Positions 53,273 to 61,985 of a stretch of DNA of 64,000 bases are shown here, piece by piece. The stretch lies in contig JAJZJX010000003.1 in NCBI GenBank assembly GCA_021850985.1, forward strand, positions 1 through 64,000. Reading direction: 5' to 3'. Within the stretch, counting starts at the first letter, position 1. The number at the start of each line of letters is the position of its first letter. Below the pieces are notes generated by a model, which was given only the letters and a program-made list of their open reading frames with translations, was not told where the DNA came from and searched no databases. Source of the stretch: a bacterium. Lineage in GTDB: Bacteria > SZUA-79 > Acidulodesulfobacterales > Acidulodesulfobacteraceae. Made by a program: the position numbers and the translations under genes.

Positions 53273-53298
53273 ATATTTAAGAGAACGGAGGTGCGTTT

Positions 53299-54720
53299 TT
53301 GGAAAAATTCGACGTTTGTATTATAGGAGGCGGTCCCGCAGGTTACGTGAGCGCATTGAAATGCGCTATTAACGGTTTGTCGGCGGCGATAATAGAAAAA
53401 GAACGGTTCGGCGGAACATGTTTAAACAGAGGCTGTATTCCGACTAAGGTTCTTTATTCAAAAGCAAAATTTTTAAAAAAATTAAAAAGTCCCGAAAGGG
53501 GATTTACCGTTAACGGATTTAATTTTAATTATAAAGAAATCATAAAATATAAAGACGAAGTCGTTTTAGCATTGACAAGCGGAGTAGAAAAATTATTGAA
53601 AGCCAGAAAGGTAAATATTTTTTACGGCTCAGGGAAAATTACGGGAAAAAACGGCGAAAAAGGATTTGCGATAGGCATCGAAGGCAGAGACGGTTCAAAA
53701 GCTGAAATTTCGGCCGATAACGTTATAGCGGCTACCGGTTCGTCGCCTTTTATGATACCCGCTTTTAATATAGACCATAAAAACATTATAACGTCGGACG
53801 AAGCTCTTTCTTTGAACGAAATACCCGACTCTTTGATTATCATAGGAGCCGGAGTTATAGGATGCGAATTTGCGAATATTTTTTCGGAATTCGGATGTTC
53901 AGTTAAAATGATAGAACTTTTGCCTTCTATTTTATCCACCGAAGACAAAGAAATTTCAAGATTTATAGATAAAAACTTTAAGTCCAGAAATATCGAAATT
54001 AAAACGGGCGCGGAAGTTAAAAGCATTAAATCTGCCGGCTTCGGCGCGGAAGTAGAACTTGCGGACGGCGAAAAATTTTCCGCCGAAAAAGTCCTTGTTT
54101 CCATAGGCAGAAAATTAAATACTTCCGGTTTGGGGCTTGAAGAAATAGGCGTAGCGATGGACAAAAGAGGGAAAATAGAAACCGATATTCATAACGAAAC
54201 TAATATAAAAGGAATTTATGCCTGCGGCGATATAACCGACGGACCTATGCTTGCCCATAAAGCGTCGTACGACGGAATAACAGCCGCAGATAATATTGCG
54301 GGAATAATTAAAGAAAAAGATTACGGCGTACTTCCGTGGTCGGTTTATACAAATCCTGCAATAGGAACGGTAGGATTGAGGGAAGGCGATCCGGGTCTTT
54401 CGGAAATAAAATATTCGGTAGGACGTTTTTCGTATGCCGCAAGCGGTATGGCGCTGGCAATGGAAGAGCCTGAAGGATTTTTAAAAGTAGTGGTAGAACC
54501 GGAAACTAAAAAAATACTCGGCGCCACAGGAATAGGAGCCGATATTCCAGAACTTATCGCCGAAATTGCTTCGTATATGCATTTCGGAGGAACGGTTTTG
54601 GATATCGAGTCGACGATTCATTCCCATCCTACGCTGTCTGAAATAGTGCCGGAAGCGGCTTTGGATTCCATAGGAGAAGCTATACATAAATTTAATCCGA
54701 GAACTGCAAAAAAAGCATAG
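53299..54720 (+). CDS. lpd: Dihydrolipoyl dehydrogenase (Lpd)
   Basis: 473 residues with a TTG start (GGAGGTG upstream). FAD loop GGGPAGYVSALKCA, redox disulfide GGTCLNRGCIPTK, NAD loop IIGAGVIGCEFANIF, ACGDITDGPMLAHKA and the catalytic HSHPTLSEIV are all present. It reoxidises dihydrolipoamide of 2-oxoacid dehydrogenases or glycine cleavage. It could also serve the LbpA carriers at 35.7-36.6 kb, but nothing links them besides chemistry. Confidence 0.94.
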   Translation: MEKFDVCIIGGGPAGYVSALKCAINGLSAAIIEKERFGGTCLNRGCIPTKVLYSKAKFLKKLKSPERGFTVNGFNFNYKEIIKYKDEVVLALTSGVEKLLKARKVNIFYGSGKITGKNGEKGFAIGIEGRDGSKAEISADNVIAATGSSPFMIPAFNIDHKNIITSDEALSLNEIPDSLIIIGAGVIGCEFANIFSEFGCSVKMIELLPSILSTEDKEISRFIDKNFKSRNIEIKTGAEVKSIKSAGFGAEVELADGEKFSAEKVLVSIGRKLNTSGLGLEEIGVAMDKRGKIETDIHNETNIKGIYACGDITDGPMLAHKASYDGITAADNIAGIIKEKDYGVLPWSVYTNPAIGTVGLREGDPGLSEIKYSVGRFSYAASGMALAMEEPEGFLKVVVEPETKKILGATGIGADIPELIAEIASYMHFGGTVLDIESTIHSHPTLSEIVPEAALDSIGEAIHKFNPRTAKKA

Positions 54721-54753
54721 TAAATAATATAAAATAAAAGGAAAACATAATTT

Positions 54754-55980
54754 ATGGCACTTATAGTTCAAAAATTCGGCGGAACTTCGATGGGAAGCAT
54801 TGAAAGAATAAAGCAGGTCGCCGGACGGGTAATAAAGGAAAAAAATGAAGGCAGCGACGTAGTCGTAGTCGTCAGCGCTATGAGCGGCGAAACTAACAGG
54901 CTTTTAGACCTTGCCGTTAAAATGGGCGGAAAGCAGGACGATATGGAAACCGACCTTATAATATCGAGCGGCGAACAGATAAGTTCAGGACTTTTATCTC
55001 TTGCTTTGAAAAACGAAGGTTACGACGCAGTCCCGATGCTTGGTCATCAGGTAAGAATAACTACCGATGAATCTTACGGAAAAGCAAGAATATCTTCGAT
55101 AGATTCCGAAAATATACGAAGGATGTTAAAAAGCGGAAAGATAGTGGTAATAGCAGGTTTTCAAGGAATAGATTCCAACGGATTTATAACGACGCTGGGA
55201 AGGGGAGGGTCGGATACTACCGCCGTTGCGGTAGCCGCCGCAGTTAAAGCCGACAGATGTGACATATATACCGACGTGGACGGAGTTTATACCGCCGATC
55301 CTAATATCGTTCCCGATGCGAGGCGGTTAGACGTCGTTTATTTCGACGAAATGATTGAAATGTCCAGCCTCGGCGCAAAAGTTCTCCAGATAAGGTCGGT
55401 GGAATTTGCCATGAAATACGGGGTTAATCTTTTTGTCAAATCCACGTTCGTAGATGGAAACGGCACTCAAATAAAATTTATAGGAGAAGAAGAAAGTATG
55501 GAAGAATTACAGGTTTCAAGCGTCGCATGCGATAAAGACGAAGCTAAAATTTCTATAAGGGGAATTCCTGACAAGCCGGGCATAGCCGCAAGGATATTTT
55601 CTAAAATTTCGGCGGCCAATATAGTAGTGGACATGATTATTCAGAATATATCTATCGAAGGACATACTGATTTAACATTTACGGTGTCCAAAAAAGATTT
55701 AAAAAAAGCTTTGGAAATTACCGAAGAACTTGCTAAAGAACTTGATGCAAAAGAAGTTTTAAGCGACGATAAGATTGCAAAAGTTTCGGTAATAGGGGTC
55801 GGCATGAGAAATCATTACGGAACGGCTTCCACTATGTTCGACGTTCTTGCCAAGGAAAATATCAATATTATGATGATTTCAACGTCGGAAATTAAAATAT
55901 CATGCGTCATAGATGCAAAATATGCCGAACTTGCCGCCAGAATTCTTCACGATGCATTTAATCTGGGCAGGCAGAATTAA
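54754..55980 (+). CDS. lysC: Aspartate kinase
   Basis: 408 residues. Kinase core: VQKFGGTSMGSIERI, ISSGEQISSGLL, LGRGGSDTTAVAVAAAV and CDIYTDVDGVYTADP. Two C-terminal ACT domains (about 268-340 and 345-405) sense lysine and threonine. It is the first step of the Asp-family amino acids. It precedes cimA, which feeds isoleucine synthesis; an lysC-cimA pair is typical of the deltaproteobacterial arrangement. Confidence 0.96.
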   Translation: MALIVQKFGGTSMGSIERIKQVAGRVIKEKNEGSDVVVVVSAMSGETNRLLDLAVKMGGKQDDMETDLIISSGEQISSGLLSLALKNEGYDAVPMLGHQVRITTDESYGKARISSIDSENIRRMLKSGKIVVIAGFQGIDSNGFITTLGRGGSDTTAVAVAAAVKADRCDIYTDVDGVYTADPNIVPDARRLDVVYFDEMIEMSSLGAKVLQIRSVEFAMKYGVNLFVKSTFVDGNGTQIKFIGEEESMEELQVSSVACDKDEAKISIRGIPDKPGIAARIFSKISAANIVVDMIIQNISIEGHTDLTFTVSKKDLKKALEITEELAKELDAKEVLSDDKIAKVSVIGVGMRNHYGTASTMFDVLAKENINIMMISTSEIKISCVIDAKYAELAARILHDAFNLGRQN

Positions 55981-56001
55981 CGATATAGTAATTTTATAAA
56001 T

Positions 56002-57618
56002 ATGAATAATGTTTTAGAGCAAAAAAAAATTGAGATTTACGATACTACTTTGAGGGACGGCACCCAGGGAGAAGGTTTTTCCTTATCTATAGACGATAAA
56101 TTAATGATAACGGACATTCTCGACGAACTGGGTATAGATTTTATCGAAGGAGGGTTTCCGGCTTCAAATCCTAAAGATAAAAAATTTTTTGAATCGGCTT
56201 CTAAAAAGAAATTAAAGCACTCTAAATTAGCCGCTTTCGGAAGTACAAGAAAAAAAAACGTCAGGGCAAAGGATGACGCCGGATTAATAGTTCTTAGCGA
56301 AACCGATGCTAACTATGTCACCATCTTCGGCAAGTCTTGGGACCTGCATGTGGACAGCGTTCTAAAAATATCTTTAGAAGAAAATTTAGATATAATATCC
56401 GATTCGGTAGAATTTTTAAAATCATGCGGAAAAAAAGTTTTTTTCGATGCGGAACATTTTTTCGACGGATTCAAAAACAATGAAGATTATGCCGTTAAAA
56501 CCCTGAACGCCGCAATTTCGCTCGGGGCCGACAAAGCTGTTTTATGCGACACTAACGGCGGCTGTCTGCCGGATGATATAAGTAAAATAATAAATAAGCT
56601 TAAAATTAAATATAAAATAGATATCGGCAGACTCGGCATACATACTCATAACGATACGGATTGCGCCGTAGCAAATTCTATAGCCGCAGTTCTGGAAGGA
56701 ATAAAACACGTTCAGGGAACTATAAACGGCTACGGCGAAAGGACGGGAAACGCCAATTTATCTTCTATTATTCCTAACCTTGAATTGAAAGCCGGATTTA
56801 ATGCCATAGGCAAAGAAAAACTTAAAAATCTTCTTAAGGTAAGCAGGTTAATAGATGAAATTTCAAACAATACTTCGGCTAAAAATATGCCTTATGTAGG
56901 GGAAAGCGCATTTGCCCATAAAGCCGGACTTCACGCAAACGCCGTTCTTAAAAATCCTTCTTCATACGAACATGTAGATCCGTCATTTGTCGGAAATGCC
57001 AGAAGATTTTTAATTTCCGATTTATCCGGCAAAAGCAATATAACCGCAAAAGCAAAAGAACTCGGCATAGATATCGGCAATTTATCGGAATCGCAGGAAT
57101 CGGAACTTTTAAACAAAATTAAAGAATTAGAAAATTTAGGCTTTAATTTTGAAAGCGCGGACGGTTCATTTAAAATCCTTTTAAATAAATATTCTTCCAA
57201 AGATTACGGGAATGAAGAATATTTTAAACTTTTATCTTTCAGGGTCAACATAGAAAAAACTTCCGATAAAAATATTTTCAGCGAAGCGGTAGTAATGATA
57301 GAAGTAAAGGGTAAGACCGAACATACCGTAGCGGTAGGGGACGGCCCCGTAAACGCGTTGGATAACGCATTAAGAAAAGCTCTCGTTAAATTTTATCCCG
57401 TTCTCGACGAAATGAAACTTACCGATTTTAAAGTCAGGGTTATAAGCGGCAAAACAAAAACCGGAACGGCTTCATTGGTAAGGGTTCTTATAGAATCTTC
57501 CGACAAAGAGGAAAAATGGACGACGATCGGGGTATCGGAAAACATTATAGAGGCTTCTTATATCGCTCTTGCAGACGGCATAATATACAAACTCGATAAA
57601 GATAAAGGCGGAAAATAA
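56002..57618 (+). CDS. cimA: (R)-citramalate synthase
   Basis: 538 residues. DTTLRDGTQGEGFSLSIDDKL (HMGL-like barrel with the catalytic Arg-Asp), FIEGGFPASNPKD, HTHNDTDCAVANSIAAVLEG and GYGERTGNANL are typical of the CimA/LeuA-like class. The C-terminal regulatory domain is about 400-535. It condenses pyruvate and acetyl-CoA to citramalate, the threonine-independent route to isoleucine. The LeuA-versus-CimA choice rests on the sequence start and overall length. Confidence 0.9.
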   Translation: MNNVLEQKKIEIYDTTLRDGTQGEGFSLSIDDKLMITDILDELGIDFIEGGFPASNPKDKKFFESASKKKLKHSKLAAFGSTRKKNVRAKDDAGLIVLSETDANYVTIFGKSWDLHVDSVLKISLEENLDIISDSVEFLKSCGKKVFFDAEHFFDGFKNNEDYAVKTLNAAISLGADKAVLCDTNGGCLPDDISKIINKLKIKYKIDIGRLGIHTHNDTDCAVANSIAAVLEGIKHVQGTINGYGERTGNANLSSIIPNLELKAGFNAIGKEKLKNLLKVSRLIDEISNNTSAKNMPYVGESAFAHKAGLHANAVLKNPSSYEHVDPSFVGNARRFLISDLSGKSNITAKAKELGIDIGNLSESQESELLNKIKELENLGFNFESADGSFKILLNKYSSKDYGNEEYFKLLSFRVNIEKTSDKNIFSEAVVMIEVKGKTEHTVAVGDGPVNALDNALRKALVKFYPVLDEMKLTDFKVRVISGKTKTGTASLVRVLIESSDKEEKWTTIGVSENIIEASYIALADGIIYKLDKDKGGK

Positions 57619-58262
57619 TGGCAGATTTTGATAACGTAAAAGAAGCCGGTTTTTTTAAGGCTTTATATTTAACATGGAAAAAATCTCTTTTCAGTCCGGA
57701 AATATTTTACGAAGAGTTAAATAATACCGGCGGACAAGAAGAAAAAAGTTTGTCCAAACCTTATTTTTATGCCCTTTTATTTACGTATATAAATTTGGTT
57801 TTTTCTTTCTTCTGGGAAGTTATTTTTTTTAAGGTAGGATTTTACAGAAATTATGCCTTTTTGCCTAAAATACCGCTTTTTTTTGAGAACAGAAGCTTTA
57901 TAGATATGTATATAATTTTAGGCGTTATATTTCTTCTGCTGATTCTTGGAATTTTATATACGGTTTTTCTGGTAATTCTAACTATAGTCGTTCATGGATT
58001 CGTTATGCTTATGGGCGGCAAACAGGGCATAAGGAATACTTTCAGGATAATAGGCTATGCTTCGGGCGTGGGAGTTTTTTCCGTATTTCCGATATTCGGA
58101 TACAATATATCCGCCGCATGGTTCGCCGCGCTTTTAATTATAGGCATCAAAAAAACTAACGGCTTATCGACGTCAAGGTCGATAATGACGCTTTTACTGC
58201 CGTTTATTTTCCTCTCTTTAATATTAACGGTCTTTTTAATAAAAATATTAGCGGCAAGATAA
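57618..58262 (+). CDS. Yip1-family membrane protein
   Basis: 214 residues. An N-terminal cytoplasmic stretch (FFKALYLTWKKSLFSPEIFYEEL) is followed by about five transmembrane segments, a Yip1/DUF1282-like arrangement. The function is unknown. The start overlaps the cimA stop (TAATG). FHGF-type membrane loops such as VVHGFVMLMGGKQGIRNTFRIIGYAS match the family. Confidence 0.75.
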   Translation: MADFDNVKEAGFFKALYLTWKKSLFSPEIFYEELNNTGGQEEKSLSKPYFYALLFTYINLVFSFFWEVIFFKVGFYRNYAFLPKIPLFFENRSFIDMYIILGVIFLLLILGILYTVFLVILTIVVHGFVMLMGGKQGIRNTFRIIGYASGVGVFSVFPIFGYNISAAWFAALLIIGIKKTNGLSTSRSIMTLLLPFIFLSLILTVFLIKILAAR

Positions 58263-58290
58263 GAACTGGTGATATAATAACACTAATAAC

Positions 58291-58345
58291 CCCCGCCCCT
58301 CTTTTTTTAAAGGAGGGGCGGCAGCCTTTTGCTGCAGGGTGGTTT
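58291..58345. terminator. Hairpin pair between convergent Yip1 and fba genes
   Basis: CGCCCCTCTTTT..AAAGGAGGGGCG is followed by GCAGC-CTTTT-GCTGC and AGGGTGGTTT. Read on the minus strand it is the same compound motif as after glmM (ACCACCC, small hairpin, CCCCTCC hairpin). It probably serves as a bidirectional terminator. Confidence 0.6.
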
Positions 58346-58386
58346 GCAAAATTTGCGACGGTGCCGTATATGAGGGTAGTTAAGGG

Positions 58387-59313
58387 TTAAGCTCTGCCGG
58401 AAGAGCCGAGGACTTTCATTCTTTCGGTAATTACTTCAACTACGTAATCTCTTGCCGGACCGAAAATCTTTCTCGGATCTATCTGGGATTTATCGTTTAC
58501 CATGCTTTCCCTGACTTTTGCAAGAAATGCAATACGCAGATCGGTGTCGGTATTAACTTTGTTTATGCCGAATTTTACCGCTTCTTTAAGTACGTCGAAC
58601 GGAACGCCTTTTGCGCCTTTTAAGTCTCCGCCGAATTCTTCGAATTTTTTCGACGCTGTTTCGGGAACAGACGATGCGCCGTGCAGTACCAGAGGAATAC
58701 CCGTTAATTCTTTGACTTTTTTCAGCCTTTCAAAATCGAGCTTTGCTTCTCCTTTAAACTTAAATGCTCCGTGTGAAGTGCCTATAGCGGGTGCAAGAAA
58801 ATCTATGCCTGACGCTTCTACGAAATCGCGCGCTTCATCCGGATTTACAAGCACGGCATCTCTTTCCGCGACGGAAACGTTGTCTTCTACGCCTTGAAGC
58901 CTTCCAAGCTCGGCTTCTACGGAAATTCCGACAGGATGGCATATGCCTGTTATCTGTTTCGTCAATTTAAGATTTTCTTCGTATGGAAAATGCGAAGCAT
59001 CTATCATAACCGAGGTAAATCCTGCTTTTACCGCAGTCATTACGGCTTTTATATTAGAGCCGTGATCAAGATGCAGAGCAACCGGTATATAAGGAAATTC
59101 ATCTGAAAGGGTTTTGACCATAGAATGCATCATTTTTGCGCCGGCGTATTTCATGGCTCCTTCGCTTGCGGCAATTATAATCGGCGATTTTTCGGAATCG
59201 GCGGCGGAAAATATTGCCTGTAAAAATTCCATATTATTGGCATTAAAAGCCCCTACTGCATAACCTTTCTTATTTGCGTCGTCAAGAATTTCTTTTGCGG
59301 ATACTAACGGCAT
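58387..59313 (-). CDS. fba: Fructose-bisphosphate aldolase, class II
   Basis: A 308-residue zinc-dependent aldolase. GYAVGAFNANNMEFLQAI, PVALHLDHGS (zinc and catalytic Asp-His), MIDASHFPYEEN, VEAELGRLQGVEDN, IGTSHGAFK, LVLHGASSVP and GINKVNTDTDLRIAF are classic. It serves glycolysis or gluconeogenesis. AGGAGGT lies 7 or so nt before the ATG. It is alone on its strand between convergent cimA/yip1 and the tRNA-Sec gene upstream. Confidence 0.96.
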   Translation of the reverse strand: MPLVSAKEILDDANKKGYAVGAFNANNMEFLQAIFSAADSEKSPIIIAASEGAMKYAGAKMMHSMVKTLSDEFPYIPVALHLDHGSNIKAVMTAVKAGFTSVMIDASHFPYEENLKLTKQITGICHPVGISVEAELGRLQGVEDNVSVAERDAVLVNPDEARDFVEASGIDFLAPAIGTSHGAFKFKGEAKLDFERLKKVKELTGIPLVLHGASSVPETASKKFEEFGGDLKGAKGVPFDVLKEAVKFGINKVNTDTDLRIAFLAKVRESMVNDKSQIDPRKIFGPARDYVVEVITERMKVLGSSGRA

Positions 59314-59355
59314 TTCGTACCTCCTTATCGCATTATTTAATATTTAAGTTATTTT

Positions 59356-59450
59356 TGGCGGAAGCGTACGGGAATCGAACCCGCCTTGCCCTTTTGGGGA
59401 CAACTGTTGATTTGAAGTCAAAGGGGAGCACCAGCCCTCCAATCGCTTCC
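59356..59450 (-). tRNA. selC: Selenocysteine tRNA (tRNA-Sec, anticodon TCA)
   Basis: A 95-nt minus-strand gene starting GGAAGCGATTGG with the anticodon loop CTTCAAA (anticodon TCA), a long variable arm (TTGTCCCCAAAAGGGCAAG), the T loop GGTTCGATTCC and an encoded CCA. The acceptor GGAAGCG pairs with CGCTTCC. The eighth pair, which bacterial tRNA-Sec usually has, is an A-A opposition here. It implies SelA/SelB/SelD and selenoproteins elsewhere. No selenoprotein gene is evident in this window. Confidence 0.92.
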
Positions 59451-59540
59451 ATATTAATTATATCAATAAAATTAGATTATGCAAATAAAATTCCTCAATC
59501 TCAATAAGCAAACACAGTCGGCAGTAAGAGAATAAATAAA

Positions 59541-59573
59541 TCCGGCACCTTTTAAATGACACCTTTAAAAAAT
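59541..59573. repeat. Possible fragment of the hairpin element family
   Basis: GGCACCTTTT followed by GACACCTTT recalls the CACCTTTTTC ends of elements A-C, but only these short tails are present. It may be a decayed remnant between the tRNA-Sec and tRNA-Ser genes. Confidence 0.3.
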
Positions 59574-59620
59574 AATCTTTGAATATATTTTAAAATAATG
59601 ATAAATTATATATATGTAAA

Positions 59621-59710
59621 GGAGAGATGTCCGAGAGGCCGAAGGAGCATGACTGGAAATCATGTATAGATGCAAGTCTATCGAGGGTTCGAATCCCTCT
59701 CTCTCCGCCA
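59621..59710 (+). tRNA. tRNA-Ser (GGA)
   Basis: A 90-nt class II tRNA: GGAGAGA acceptor, D arm with CCGAGAGGCC, anticodon loop CTGGAAA (anticodon GGA), long variable arm, T arm GAGGGTTCGAATCCCTC and encoded CCA. Copies of its 3' end follow it in the downstream tandem array. Confidence 0.94.
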
Positions 59711-60098
59711 TACGTTCTTAATGTTTTGCATTATATAATTTATTCAAATATTGATTAAGGCACATAGAGAGGGGTTCGAACCCTCGAAGCGCGAAGCGCG
59801 TAAGAGGGTTTGCAAGTATTTAAACTTTTCGAAGAAAAGTTCATCCCTCTCTCTCCGCCATACGTTCTTAATGTTTTGCATTATATAATTTATTCAAATA
59901 TTGATTAAGGCACATAGAGAGGGGTTCGAACCCTCGAAGCGCGAAGCGCGTAAGAGGGTTTGCAAGTATTTAAACTTTTCGAAGAAAAGTTCATCCCTCT
60001 CTCTCCGCCATATGTTCTTAATGTTTTGCATTATATAATTTATTCAAATATTGATTAAGGCACATAGAGAGGGGTTCGAACCCTCGAAGCGCGAAGCA
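59711..60098 (+). repeat. 150-bp tandem array of tRNA-Ser 3'-end units
   Basis: Units 59711-59860 and 59861-60010 are identical over 150 bp; a third, partial unit matches from 60011 to about 60098 with one early difference and then diverges. Each full unit ends with the last 18 nt of tRNA-Ser (ATCCCTCTCTCTCCGCCA). Each also contains an inverted T-arm-like segment (GAGAGGGGTTCGAACCCTCGA) and a 7-bp hairpin near TTTTCGAAGAAAAG. In the third copy that hairpin becomes GTCTTT..AAAGAC, with both arms changed together. The array abuts tatA. Confidence 0.8.
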
Positions 60099-60142
60099 GA
60101 TATTTAATTAAGTCTTTCGAAGAAAAGACGGAGGTGGGCAAT

Positions 60143-60439
60143 ATGTTTGGTTTAGGCATTCCAGAACTTTTAATTATTTTAGTAGTCGTTTTTTTAATTT
60201 TCGGAGCCGGCAAACTTCCCCAAATAGGAAGCGGTTTAGGAAAAGCTTTGAGAAATTTTAAAAACAGCGTTTCGGGAAAGGACGAAATAGACGTTACGCC
60301 GCAAAATTCTCAAAACGAAGATGAAATAGCGGCTAAACCGAAAAGACGGCAGATAGCGGCTAAAACTGCTGAGAAAACAAGTTCTAATTACGTTAAGCCG
60401 GCCGTTTCTAAGAGAAAAAAGACGGTTAAAAAAGCATAA
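60143..60439 (+). CDS. tatA: Sec-independent protein translocase TatA/TatE
   Basis: 98 residues from ATG 60143 (GGAGG at 60130-60134; an in-frame GTG at 60134 is part of that site). One N-terminal transmembrane helix with [29 protein letters not shown], the amphipathic helix and a basic disordered tail. It forms the pore of twin-arginine export. tatB and tatC are not adjacent. The last part of the tandem array forms its leader. Confidence 0.93.
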   Translation: MFGLGIPELLIILVVVFLIFGAGKLPQIGSGLGKALRNFKNSVSGKDEIDVTPQNSQNEDEIAAKPKRRQIAAKTAEKTSSNYVKPAVSKRKKTVKKA

Positions 60440-60450
60440 TTACGGTTTGA

Positions 60451-61155
60451 TTACTTTGTTATTCTGTAAAAGTGGCTTATTGTAATAGAATAGTTTTTTG
60501 AATTTGGATTAATGTCGAAAAATACCGCCATAAATTTTACCGGATGATTGGGCAGAATTTCTACATCGGACATGTCGTCGCCGTCTTTATTTTGCAGCGC
60601 CATATTTATAGACACGTTGGACATCTTTTTAAGTTTGTTTAAATTTATAAAATTTCCCGCAAATACGTGTTTTGTCAGCAGAACAATATTTTTTGTGCTG
60701 TAAAGTTTGCACGTCAGCTTAACATAGCTTACGGGGAACTTATTTTTATTTATCAGATAGCCGGTAATCAATAAATTATTTTCGGGAAGCGCTTCAGATT
60801 TATAAACCAATGTTTTTAAGCCGTATAATTTTATATCGGTATTGTTCCCCGGAAATATAGTTTTAAATAAGTAGTATGCAGATATTAATGCAGCTATAAA
60901 AACTATAATATAAAATATCTTTTTAAATCCGCCCTTAGCATCGCTTCTTTCGTATTTACCGTAATTTTCTTCGGAATTTGTTTTGTTTTCTTTCTTCGGA
61001 ACGGCTTTTTTTTTCGTGCTGCCGGGCTGGTTTTCTTCAAGAAAAAAGTCGGATAAATCTTCTTTGTCTATTTTTCCAAGCGAAAACGGTTTATGAGATT
61101 CGTCGTCTTTATGAAAAAGTTCGTCGTCGTCCCCGCCCAATTTCCATTTATCCAT
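60451..61155 (-). CDS. DUF3426-like membrane protein
   Basis: 234 residues. An acidic, charged N-terminus (GGDDDELFHKDDESHKP) with no zinc-ribbon cysteines, one transmembrane helix at about 80-102 (FYIIVFIAALISAYYLFKTIF), then an extracytoplasmic beta-domain (LLITGYLINKNKFPVSYVKL, VEILPNHPVKFMAVFFDI) that matches the DUF3426 pattern. The function is unknown. It converges on tatA (stop codons 11 bp apart) and is divergent from the rfaE2 region. Confidence 0.65.
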   Translation of the reverse strand: MDKWKLGGDDDELFHKDDESHKPFSLGKIDKEDLSDFFLEENQPGSTKKKAVPKKENKTNSEENYGKYERSDAKGGFKKIFYIIVFIAALISAYYLFKTIFPGNNTDIKLYGLKTLVYKSEALPENNLLITGYLINKNKFPVSYVKLTCKLYSTKNIVLLTKHVFAGNFINLNKLKKMSNVSINMALQNKDGDDMSDVEILPNHPVKFMAVFFDINPNSKNYSITISHFYRITK

Positions 61156-61265
61156 ATTATTTTAAATTCGACCTCTAATTTATGTTTGCCATATTAAAAT
61201 TTATTTTATATTTTATCATATAAACATTATATTTAAAATACAAAATACTCCTTATAATTTTTCTA

Positions 61266-61295
61266 TTGACATAATAATATAAATTTTGCTAAAAT
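61266..61295 (+). promoter_or_regulatory. Promoter of a short transcript
   Basis: TTGACA (61266-61271), an 18-bp spacer and TAAAAT (61290-61295). The start is expected at about 61302, only about 58 nt ahead of a strong terminator. Confidence 0.6.
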
Positions 61296-61301
61296 AAAAA
61301 C

Positions 61302-61360
61302 AGTAATTCTTTTCTCCATTTTTCCCCCTGATGTATGCCGAATATGTCAGGGGGTTTTTT
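61302..61360 (+). ncRNA. Candidate short RNA (or attenuated leader)
   Basis: The promoter is followed by about 22 nt of pyrimidine-rich sequence (TTCTTTTCTCCATTTTT) and then the terminator hairpin CCCCCTGA (61324-61331) / TCAGGGGG (61347-61354) with six Ts. The next gene (61443) has its own extended -10 after the terminator, so this looks like a free-standing RNA of about 58 nt. No known family matches. It could be an sRNA with a CU-rich seed region. Confidence 0.45.
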
Positions 61361-61412
61361 ATTTATATTTAACATACAATCTGTTTGATTAATAAAAGCC
61401 GAATTTTTTTGG

Positions 61413-61418
61413 TATAAT
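61413..61418 (+). promoter_or_regulatory. Extended -10 for the rfaE2 gene
   Basis: TGGTATAAT: a perfect TATAAT with a TG extension, 25 bp before the ATG at 61443. The TTGATT at 61385 is too far away for a standard -35. Confidence 0.5.
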
Positions 61419-61442
61419 TTAACATTTTGTATTAAGAAATAT

Positions 61443-61916
61443 ATGAAATCTAAAAATATAATAACGAAGAAGGATATAAAATCAAAATTTTCGAGGCTTA
61501 AAGCCGAATCAAAAAAAATTATATTTACGAACGGGTGTTTCGACATTATACATTCGGGACATATCAGCTATTTAAATAAGGCAAAAGCTCTCGGCGACGT
61601 ATTGATAGTAGGATTAAACAGCGACGAATCGGTAAAGCGCTTAAAAGGCAAGGACAGACCTATAGTAAACGAACGGGACAGGGCATACGTCCTTGCAAAT
61701 TTAAAACCTGTGGATTACGTAGTTTTGTTCGACGAAGATACGCCTTGCGAACTTATAAAAGAGATAAAGCCGGACGTGCTTGTAAAAGGCGCGGACTATG
61801 AAGGGAAAAGCATCGCCGGAAGCGATATAGTCGAAGCCGCCGGCGGAAAAACGGTTTTGATAAATTTCGTAAAAGGCAAATCTACAAGCGAAATAATAAA
61901 GAAAATAAAATCCTGA
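61443..61916 (+). CDS. rfaE2: Heptose 1-phosphate adenylyltransferase (HldE C-domain type)
   Basis: A 157-residue cytidylyltransferase-fold enzyme. [19 protein letters not shown] has the HxGH site, [26 protein letters not shown] and [13 protein letters not shown] are hallmarks of RfaE2. It adenylates heptose-1-P to ADP-heptose for the LPS core. It is a stand-alone protein; in many proteobacteria it is fused to the kinase (HldE). Confidence 0.94.
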   Translation: MKSKNIITKKDIKSKFSRLKAESKKIIFTNGCFDIIHSGHISYLNKAKALGDVLIVGLNSDESVKRLKGKDRPIVNERDRAYVLANLKPVDYVVLFDEDTPCELIKEIKPDVLVKGADYEGKSIAGSDIVEAAGGKTVLINFVKGKSTSEIIKKIKS

Positions 61917-61985
61917 CCGATATTTATAATAAACGTTAGAATAAAAAATAATTAAAAATAAAAACTGCAAATCGTCGAAAGAACT

